A DNA stretch of 22,443 bases. Source: Cellvibrionales bacterium. Lineage in GTDB: Bacteria; Pseudomonadota; Gammaproteobacteria; Pseudomonadales; UBA7434. Each line of letters opens with the position of its first letter. Position 1 is the first letter of the stretch. Position numbers and translations under genes: made by a program. The notes beneath the pieces are model-generated. The model saw only the letters and a list, made by a program, of their open reading frames with translations, was not told the DNA's origin and made no database searches. The stretch spans positions 1-22,443 of the forward strand of contig JABIQF010000250.1 of assembly GCA_018668095.1 (NCBI GenBank). Reading direction: 5' to 3'. Positions 16,715-22,443 of this stretch are shown in pieces.

Positions 16715-16953
16715 TGATTCGTCGTCCTAAAATTCAAGAAAATTTGAGAAAATATCTAACCAATGCCTAACTAATATCTAACCAATACGTTTAGCCATTA
16801 TCTCAGCTAGATGGCCAAAAAGATAACCTAAGATACATAAAAAAGCGCAGCTTCATCCCATAGAGAGCCATCGCGCTCACTTCGACGATTCTCGACAAAT
16901 TTCAATAGCTGAGCTAGGATGCCCGTATCAATTCAATACCGGCGTACTACCCT

Positions 16954-17796
16954 ATGGGCTTGCTACAGCAATTAAATAACCGCGACGCACTCAGTAAAAC
17001 AGCCCGACAAGTGGCTGATACCATTCTTGCTGATCCCCAAGCGGCTTTGAGCTTACCGATTGCCGAGCTAGCAAGACGTGCCAGTGTCAGCGAGCCCAGC
17101 GTTAACCGCCTATGTCGCTCTTTAGGCTGTAAGGGCTACCCCGATTTCAAAGTGAAACTCTCTGGCGAACTATCTAGCACGCAAGGAAAAGTCACTAGAA
17201 ATATCGACTTTAATGACAGCGTCAGTGAAATTATCAGCAAGGTTTTTGATTCTACGCATGCGAGCTTAACAATGGCTCAAGAAGCCTGCGATACCGCTAC
17301 TTTAGCGTCCGCCATATCCATACTGACGAATGCTAAAGCCATCTACTTTTTTGGCCATGGCGCATCAGGCTCGGTGGCATTAGATGCCCAGCACAAATTC
17401 CTGCGCTTTAAGAAACCCGCCATTGCCCATGTCGATGTTCTCAACCAACGCATTGTCGCTACCGGCTTAACCAAAAACGATGTCGCCGTATTTATCTCTT
17501 ACACCGGCCGCACACACTCGGTTATTGATGCAGCCAATATTGCCTCAGCCACCGAAGCCAGCATTATCGGTATCACTAGCCTTGATTCTCCTCTCGCCAA
17601 GCATTGCGATACCGTATTGCCGGTGGGTAACGATGAAGATACCGATATGTACACGCCTATGACATCACGGATTGCCCAACTCTCTCTTATCGACATACTC
17701 GTATCGGGTGTGGCGCTCAAAATGGGTGGCGCATTCGCCGACCACCTTCTCCACGTCAAAGCCTCTGTCGCCGAAACAAAAAAACCAGGACTTTAA
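16954..17796 (+). CDS. hexR: HexR-type transcriptional regulator (RpiR family, HTH plus SIS domain)
   Basis: HexR represses central-carbon genes (gap, zwf, edd/eda) until it binds 2-keto-3-deoxy-6-phosphogluconate. The 280-residue protein has an N-terminal RpiR helix-turn-helix (about 35-60; IAELARRASVSEPSVNRLCRSLG is split here by family convention around residue 45). The following GYPDFK motif (61-66) is typical of HexR. A SIS sugar-phosphate-binding domain spans about 120-250 with GHGASGSVALDA at 134-145 and SYTGRT at 182-187. The ATG at 16954 lacks a clear ribosome site, but the N-terminus fits the family length. gap follows 198 bp downstream on the same strand, with two HexR-like boxes between them. 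No HexR box is visible upstream of hexR itself. Confidence 0.92.
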   Translation: MGLLQQLNNRDALSKTARQVADTILADPQAALSLPIAELARRASVSEPSVNRLCRSLGCKGYPDFKVKLSGELSSTQGKVTRNIDFNDSVSEIISKVFDSTHASLTMAQEACDTATLASAISILTNAKAIYFFGHGASGSVALDAQHKFLRFKKPAIAHVDVLNQRIVATGLTKNDVAVFISYTGRTHSVIDAANIASATEASIIGITSLDSPLAKHCDTVLPVGNDEDTDMYTPMTSRIAQLSLIDILVSGVALKMGGAFADHLLHVKASVAETKKPGL

Positions 17797-17849
17797 GCAC
17801 CAATTCAACGCACTAACCTTTATTTTTCGTCTAAAAAACGTACGCCTTT

Positions 17850-17866
17850 ATGTAATAAAATTACAT
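17850..17866. promoter_or_regulatory. HexR box 1 upstream of gap
   Basis: ATGTAATAAAATTACAT is a 17-bp inverted repeat whose core, TGTAATAAAATTACA (17851-17865), fits the TGTAATNNNATTACA-type HexR operator known in gammaproteobacteria. It lies between hexR and gap, about 130 bp before the gap ATG. Confidence 0.85.
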
Positions 17867-17902
17867 TCAATGGTTTTTAACCCCCAGATATTGCACATTT
17901 GA

Positions 17903-17917
17903 TGTAATTTTATTACT
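17903..17917. promoter_or_regulatory. HexR box 2 upstream of gap
   Basis: TGTAATTTTATTACT (17903-17917) matches the HexR operator except for its last base. Its centre is 52 bp from that of box 1, about five helical turns, so two dimers could sit on one DNA face. It lies about 78 bp before the gap ATG and probably overlaps or adjoins the core promoter. Confidence 0.82.
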
Positions 17918-17994
17918 CTTATCGACCAAATACGATTGGCCGTACTCAACGAGCCTCTCCACAAAATAACGCTAATATCTCAGCAGGAGATCCC

Positions 17995-19017
17995 ATGTAC
18001 CGCATCGCTATCAACGGTTTCGGCCGAATCGGCAGAAACGTCCTTAGAGCCTATTACGAAAGAAAAGCACAAGGTCATTCACTGCCTTACACTATTGTCG
18101 CTATTAATGATCTTGGCTCAGTCGATATCAACGCACATTTATTAAAATACGATACCGCTCACGGCCAATTCGCTGGTACTGTTGAAGTTAGCGGCCAAGA
18201 CATTCTGGTTAATGGCGACGCTATTCGTGTTATCGCTGAGCGTGATCCTAAAGCACTTCCTTGGGCTGAAATGAACGTTGATTTAGTCATGGAATGCACG
18301 GGCTTATTTACTTCACGTGATTCTGCAGGCCAGCATCTTGAAGCCGGCGCAAAACGTGTACTGATTTCTGCACCAGGCACTAACTTAGATGCAATGGTTG
18401 TTTATGGTGTTAACCATTCAATACTTACTGCTGATGACAAAATCATCTCTAACGCATCATGCACAACTAACTGCCTTGCGCCTTTAGCGTTTGCATTAAA
18501 CAATACCGTTGGTATTGAGTCGGGTTTAGCGACAACGATTCACTCTTACACTAACGACCAAGTGTTGACGGATGTTTACCATACAGATTTACGCCGTGCA
18601 CGTTCAGCGACTCACTCAATGATCCCAACGAAAACCGGTGCCGCTAGTGCCATTGGTCAAGTTATTCCTTCATTGCAAGGTAAGCTAGACGGTTTAGCTG
18701 TTCGAGTTCCTATTATCAATACGTCATTAGTTGATTTTACTTTTCAATCTACAAAAGCGACTTCAGTAGAAGAAGTGAATGCCATTTTAACGGCAGCGGC
18801 TGAGGGTGATTTAAGCGATATTCTTGACGTGAATGATTTACCGTTAGTGTCTTCAGATTTCAATCACAATCCAGCATCATGTATTTTTGATAGCTCGCAA
18901 ACTAAAGTGATTGGCAACTGTGTGAAAGTATTAGGCTGGTACGATAACGAATGGGGTTTCTCTAACCGCATGCTAGACAATGCAAAAGTCATTGTTGAGT
19001 TGGATTCTGCCGCTTAA
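17995..19017 (+). CDS. gap: Type I glyceraldehyde-3-phosphate dehydrogenase
   Basis: This enzyme oxidises glyceraldehyde 3-phosphate to 1,3-bisphosphoglycerate with NAD(P) in cytoplasmic glycolysis. The 340 residues begin with the Rossmann motif INGFGRIGR (6-14). The catalytic C156 lies in NASCTTNC and the base H183 in TTIHSYTND; the C-terminus has the WYDNEWGFSNRM signature. IPTKTGAA and VRVPIINTSLVD match GAPDH better than erythrose-4-phosphate dehydrogenase. Overall it resembles the GapA of the Pseudomonas HexR regulon. The start is ATG at 17995 with AGGAG 6 nt upstream. Two HexR boxes precede it, so it is very likely repressed by the adjacent HexR and induced through the Entner-Doudoroff intermediate. 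It is convergent with the carboxyltransferase-like gene. Confidence 0.97.
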   Translation: MYRIAINGFGRIGRNVLRAYYERKAQGHSLPYTIVAINDLGSVDINAHLLKYDTAHGQFAGTVEVSGQDILVNGDAIRVIAERDPKALPWAEMNVDLVMECTGLFTSRDSAGQHLEAGAKRVLISAPGTNLDAMVVYGVNHSILTADDKIISNASCTTNCLAPLAFALNNTVGIESGLATTIHSYTNDQVLTDVYHTDLRRARSATHSMIPTKTGAASAIGQVIPSLQGKLDGLAVRVPIINTSLVDFTFQSTKATSVEEVNAILTAAAEGDLSDILDVNDLPLVSSDFNHNPASCIFDSSQTKVIGNCVKVLGWYDNEWGFSNRMLDNAKVIVELDSAA

Positions 19018-19042
19018 TCTTAAGTAAAAATTCGAACCCAGT

Positions 19043-19068
19043 GCAGCGGCTATGATAAATAGCGCTGC
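19043..19068. terminator. Hairpin between convergent gap and carboxyltransferase-like genes
   Basis: The arms GCAGCGGCT (19043-19051) and AGCGCTGC (19061-19068) pair with one bulged G around a 9-nt loop. The hairpin overlaps the stop of the minus-strand gene and lies 26 bp after gap. It lacks a T-run on either side, so it may be a weak bidirectional terminator or an mRNA 3' end stabiliser. Confidence 0.4.
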
Positions 19069-21185
19069 GCTGGTCCTCGACCTTCACGTTGACGCTTTCT
19101 CAATGTTGACGAAATAATCCGATCTAACTTTCTTGCTGTCATCTCATCAGTATTATCTCTCGAATCTGCACCGGTACGTCGGCACACACGCTGTAAATCC
19201 CAAAACACGGCGGCGGCAAACAACGCAACAAAACGACGCTCAATATAATAACGATTATTTTTAGCTTCGGCATTCACGGCGCAAATCGGATCAATCACCT
19301 CCTGCATACGCTCATCTAATCGCACACGAATGGTTTCTTGATCACCCTTTAATACTAAGCTTTGAATACTAGACACAATGCCGTCATAGTCACCCAAGGC
19401 ATCTAATAATAAGTTATCTGTCGTCTCATCAGCTAACTGCTCACGTGATTCAGGAATATCTTTGCCGGGTAACAAATGCAAAGTCTGATCTAAAATAATA
19501 CGTAAACGCACTTCAGTGGGACGTAAAATATTTTGCGTTAACAAGCGATCAGTCTTACCCGCTGGGCGCATGATATGCATCATGATGCATTCATCACGTG
19601 AACCAAAGTTCTCACAAGAATGCGGATAACGATTAAATAAATCAGCAATATATTCTGCCACACCGTCTTCATCATGGTCGACTCTTAGCGACGCAGGATG
19701 CTCAGAAAGTTTTTCAGGATTAGGATACACACGGCCGGCTTTACTACGTAAACCGTCGCCATCTATCTCAACCGCCGCGCAGTAGTTATTAATTTCGCTA
19801 ACCAGACTGGCATCCACCTCAACCGCCTTACCCGTCGCATGATTAATAACTTGCCCATAATGCCCCAACACTAAACGGCAAAAACGCGGATCAACTAATT
19901 GATAAGCCGGCGATCGCTGACGATTACCCAAGCTCTTAATGGTTTGCTTAGCAATAATATCGGCGGTAGGTGTAACTAAAGGCACAAAACCCAAACGCGA
20001 CTGAATACTTAATAACTCTTCTTCAAATAACACTAATGCTTCATCTAGCTCAACGCCAAACATGCCACAGACATTAGTTTGCAAATCTTTAACGATAAAG
20101 GGAATAGCGCCACCCGGAATACCCAAGCTCACTAATTTTTTTAGCGTCGCTAATGCAATGGCCGTATCTTTGCGTAAGCGTGCACGCTCACCAAAAATTT
20201 TCGCCAAGGTTTTTTTAAGTTCGGCAATAGCGTCTGAGTTAGTCTCAATAACGCCCTCTAAATAACAAATATTTTCAATATCATTGTGCGAAGCACCACC
20301 GGCTAAAGGATCTACCGCCACCTCAACACCATCAATACCGTGTTGAATAGCTATGGTCTGCGCACCCAATGCTTTGGCTTCATCCGTACTGTGGCAATGA
20401 AGATACACGGGTAAACCCAGCGCCTTTAACGCAGGTACCAAGCTAGCCGCCAACGCGGGCGTTAGTTGGCCGCTCATATCTTTAATACAAAAAGAATCTA
20501 ATTGACCACCTGCTTGTTTGGCAATCGCAATTAATTTTTCGGCATAGCTCACGTAATATTGCTTGCTGTAACAGGCCTCAAGATTATCACTGGCTGGCTG
20601 CACATACGATAACGCAGCTTGTATATGCACTTGTTTTTCAACCGCAGGAAGCTGTTGCGCTAATGCCTCGGCATTCAATTTAATCGCATTTAAGTTTCGC
20701 TCTACCATATAGGTAATCGATACCCGTAAATTCTCGGCATCATTCAGCGCATCAAAATTACGAATAATCAGCGTTTTACTTTTATCGGCATCACCTGCCG
20801 CATCAATTAATAAATCAATATTCTTTTTTTGTATATCGACATCGTAATGCTGAAAGCCAAGCTGATTAGCGCCACGTAATAGCACTTGTAATGGCAAACA
20901 AGCACCCGTGTCATCAACAGCTGCTTTTGCATTGCGAAGAATTTGATAAGGGTTGGCACCGTTTTCCAAAGCAATTTGGTAACTCTGACCACCGCCAATT
21001 TCAAGACTGGAAAAACCGACTTTCACGGCCTGCCTCACTAAGCGTGCAAGATGGTCTGCATCAAAGGTCCAAACACCTGTCGATTGCATCATGTCACGCA
21101 ATACCCAACCTATTTTAACGGCATTAGCTGAAACAGAAGATGAAGCAGAAGAATGATTACTCACGATTTTTAATCTCAATAGCAC
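19050..21185 (-). CDS. Divergent pyruvate/oxaloacetate carboxyltransferase-like protein without biotinyl domain
   Basis: This is a 711-residue cytoplasmic protein. Residues about 24-330 are a carboxyltransferase TIM barrel like those of OadA and pyruvate carboxylase: LRDMMQS (D31 metal ligand, Q34), LLRGAN (R104), RNFDALND (142-149), IKDMSG (K235, the carbamylated Lys), and LHCH (H263, H265 metal ligands). About 340-465 match the following conserved PYC/OADA domain (LGFVPLVTPT). Two things are odd. The Thr of the MSGLTSQPS motif, needed for carboxyl transfer, is Ala here (A298 in LAGGASHND). No biotinyl domain with an MKM lysine follows; instead there is a charged C-terminal region of about 240 residues that I do not recognise. 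The frame begins at GTG 21185, but GTG at 21164 (codon 8) with GAG upstream is an equally good start. It may use a separate biotin carrier or have lost activity. Confidence 0.85.
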   Translation of the reverse strand: MLLRLKIVSNHSSASSSVSANAVKIGWVLRDMMQSTGVWTFDADHLARLVRQAVKVGFSSLEIGGGQSYQIALENGANPYQILRNAKAAVDDTGACLPLQVLLRGANQLGFQHYDVDIQKKNIDLLIDAAGDADKSKTLIIRNFDALNDAENLRVSITYMVERNLNAIKLNAEALAQQLPAVEKQVHIQAALSYVQPASDNLEACYSKQYYVSYAEKLIAIAKQAGGQLDSFCIKDMSGQLTPALAASLVPALKALGLPVYLHCHSTDEAKALGAQTIAIQHGIDGVEVAVDPLAGGASHNDIENICYLEGVIETNSDAIAELKKTLAKIFGERARLRKDTAIALATLKKLVSLGIPGGAIPFIVKDLQTNVCGMFGVELDEALVLFEEELLSIQSRLGFVPLVTPTADIIAKQTIKSLGNRQRSPAYQLVDPRFCRLVLGHYGQVINHATGKAVEVDASLVSEINNYCAAVEIDGDGLRSKAGRVYPNPEKLSEHPASLRVDHDEDGVAEYIADLFNRYPHSCENFGSRDECIMMHIMRPAGKTDRLLTQNILRPTEVRLRIILDQTLHLLPGKDIPESREQLADETTDNLLLDALGDYDGIVSSIQSLVLKGDQETIRVRLDERMQEVIDPICAVNAEAKNNRYYIERRFVALFAAAVFWDLQRVCRRTGADSRDNTDEMTARKLDRIISSTLRKRQREGRGPAQRYLS

Positions 21186-21369
21186 TTAATGAAAACGTGT
21201 CTAACAACGACGCTGAATAGTAATATCTACCAAGTTGTTCAGCTAGAACTAGGAGCCGAAGCAGCTAAGCTGGAATACAAAAGATAGAATATTACAAAAG
21301 CCAAGAATAGCATAATGCTAAAAGGGAATAAATCCGATGTGATTAGCCCGAGCGGCTAACCAGATTGCT

Positions 21370-21400
21370 ACATTAACTTACTCAGACAGAAAGTTAATGT
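21370..21400. terminator. Hairpin downstream of the VPLPA-CTERM gene
   Basis: The perfect 10-bp arms ACATTAACTT (21370-21379) and AAGTTAATGT (21391-21400) enclose an 11-nt loop, 50 bp after the stop of the minus-strand surface-protein gene. A second hairpin, TTAGCC-CGAGC-GGCTAA, follows around 21342-21358. Neither has a T-run, so termination is only likely, not certain. Confidence 0.4.
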
Positions 21401-21449
21401 GTTGTTCTAAATATAAAAAGATAAAAACGTAAAGGACAAAGAGATAGCG

Positions 21450-22443
21450 TTAGCTATAACTCTGACCTCTTCGAAATATAGCCATACCAAGAAGTGCACT
21501 GAAGAATAACCATGCCGAAGCAGGAACTGGCACAGTAACAGGAGGTTCAGGCTCCCAAGGCGTTAAATCACCCTCAAAAACAGGCGGTGAAACAATACCC
21601 GAGTTGATGTAATTGTTAGTCACCAACGAGCCTTTAATTTCACTGGTGTTTTCTGTGTCCGCAAATGGCGCAAGAATAGAGGCACCAAAAGTACTATCAA
21701 TATCGAGCGTTACTGCTTCATAAAAATTGAAAACCACATTTTCAAATTCATCATCAAAATCGAAATCTGTAATCGTAAAATTGGCACCAGCTACATTCAC
21801 TACTGTCGTAATTTCACTATTAGAAAAAGTCGGTGCATCGCTATTAAAAAAGGTGCCATCAACATTAAAAACAAGAATTTCACTAGGCGTTTCTGTTCCA
21901 CTCGGTGGAGTAACCGTAGTTCCACCACTACTATCTGGCGTCAAAAGATTACCCGCTTCAATGATACCGTTAGACGATAACGTCGATAATTCAGTCGATA
22001 GAATTTCAAAACGTGTGCGAATATCTTGAACATTAATCCCTAGAGAAACTTCGGGTAAAGAAACAGGGCTGCTAACGCCACCATTATGATAGCCCCCAAC
22101 CGTTACTGTACCGCCACCATCATTATTGTAGGCATAAACGAGTGCACCACCAACGGTGATGTCACCACCATTTTCATTATTGAGTATATTATTAATATTA
22201 CCGCTGACCGTAATATTACCGCCACCTACATTATTAATGACGCCAGTTGCATTACCACCAATAGTGATATCTCCACCATTAGTATTAGTGATTGCTCCGG
22301 TAACTGTGTCTCCGACAGTGATATTACCACCGCCAGAGTTATTAAAACTGGTATTAACAATGCCACCAACCAATACATTTCCCGAGTGTAATTGTATGGG
22401 CGCTTGAATAATTCCGCCGACCACAAGAGAGCCACCTAGCGAA
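21450..22443 (-). CDS. VPLPA-CTERM sorted repeat protein, partial (N-terminus outside window)
   Basis: The frame runs open to the right edge, so the true start and signal peptide are not visible; a GTG at 22424 lies inside the repeat region and is not a start. The visible N-terminal part consists of 18-residue Gly/Asn-rich repeats. A Thr/Val/Asp-rich domain of about 170 residues with no recognised fold follows. The C-terminus has the sorting signal VPVPASAWLFFSALLGMAIF: a VPxPA motif, a hydrophobic helix and an RRG basic end. This is the VPLPA-CTERM type of PEP-CTERM signal processed by an exosortase, so the protein is probably exported and handled at the cell surface in exopolysaccharide or biofilm. 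A gene for the exosortase is not in the window. A hairpin lies downstream. Confidence 0.85.
   Translation of the reverse strand, partial: SLGGSLVVGGIIQAPIQLHSGNVLVGGIVNTSFNNSGGGNITVGDTVTGAITNTNGGDITIGGNATGVINNVGGGNITVSGNINNILNNENGGDITVGGALVYAYNNDGGGTVTVGGYHNGGVSSPVSLPEVSLGINVQDIRTRFEILSTELSTLSSNGIIEAGNLLTPDSSGGTTVTPPSGTETPSEILVFNVDGTFFNSDAPTFSNSEITTVVNVAGANFTITDFDFDDEFENVVFNFYEAVTLDIDSTFGASILAPFADTENTSEIKGSLVTNNYINSGIVSPPVFEGDLTPWEPEPPVTVPVPASAWLFFSALLGMAIFRRGQSYS
22092..22443 (-). repeat. 54-bp coding repeats in the VPLPA-CTERM gene
   Basis: Five exact-length 18-residue units and two partial ones follow each other, each starting with I/V-T-V-G-G and ending in N-N-x-G-G-G/D-N/D. Examples are ITIGGNATGVINNVGGGN and ITVSGNINNILNNENGGD. 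The period is 54 bp, and the array continues beyond the window. The regular hydrophobic/Gly pattern suggests a beta-solenoid with one turn per repeat, which is inference. Confidence 0.85.

Noticed and set aside
17995..19017. Erythrose-4-phosphate dehydrogenase (epd)
   Set aside because: The IPTKTGAA and WYDNEWGFSNRM motifs and overall similarity fit type I GAPDH; Epd has a different IPVDTK segment and WCDNEWGF.
22086..22391. Plus-strand Ile/Thr-rich frames over the repeat array
   Set aside because: They are the antisense reading of the 54-bp repeats; the minus-strand frame has the clear sorting signal and Gly/Asn repeat pattern.

Overview
The window looks like an ordinary chromosomal stretch of a marine-type gammaproteobacterium with moderately low GC. 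The basis is the homodimeric AceE plus two-lipoyl-domain AceF, the divergent perM/bepA pair known from Escherichia coli, a HexR-type regulator next to a Pseudomonas-like type I GAPDH, a PA3496-like small protein, and a VPLPA-CTERM surface protein that implies an exosortase elsewhere in the genome. A Cellvibrionales/Spongiibacteraceae-like host is my guess. I see no insertion sequence, prophage, CRISPR array, tRNA or rRNA.

Layout. Left edge (1-2385): a partial LplT-type MFS transporter on the minus strand, a bidirectional terminator just upstream of it, three 16-bp tandem repeats, and a small PA3496-like gene. A 0.55-kb gene-poor stretch with several inverted repeats follows and could encode a structured RNA. 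Next (2291-6731) is the aceE-aceF pyruvate dehydrogenase operon on the minus strand, with its own terminator and two palindromes in the aceE upstream region. Then (7000-11171) come an M16 pitrilysin-like lipoprotein protease and PerM, divergent from the periplasmic metalloprotease/chaperone BepA (11388-12929). NadA (12942-14054) and a membrane-anchored eight-haem cytochrome with HEAT and TPR repeats (14186-16714) lie on the minus strand.

The right part is central-carbon control. HexR (16954-17796) is followed by gap (17995-19017), with two HexR-box palindromes between them whose centres are 52 bp apart. Convergent to gap is a divergent pyruvate/oxaloacetate carboxyltransferase-like protein (19050-21185). 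It lacks a biotinyl domain and has Ala where the catalytic Thr is expected. The window ends inside a VPLPA-CTERM protein built from 18-residue Gly/Asn-rich repeats (21450-22443).

The parts that work together are hexR/gap, the neighbouring carboxyltransferase-like gene (a functional link there is inference) and aceEF, all around the pyruvate node. BepA, PerM and the M16 lipoprotein form an envelope group. The most unusual items are the carboxyltransferase-like protein, the gene-poor 1827-2290 stretch, and the possible ATT start of the M16 lipoprotein.
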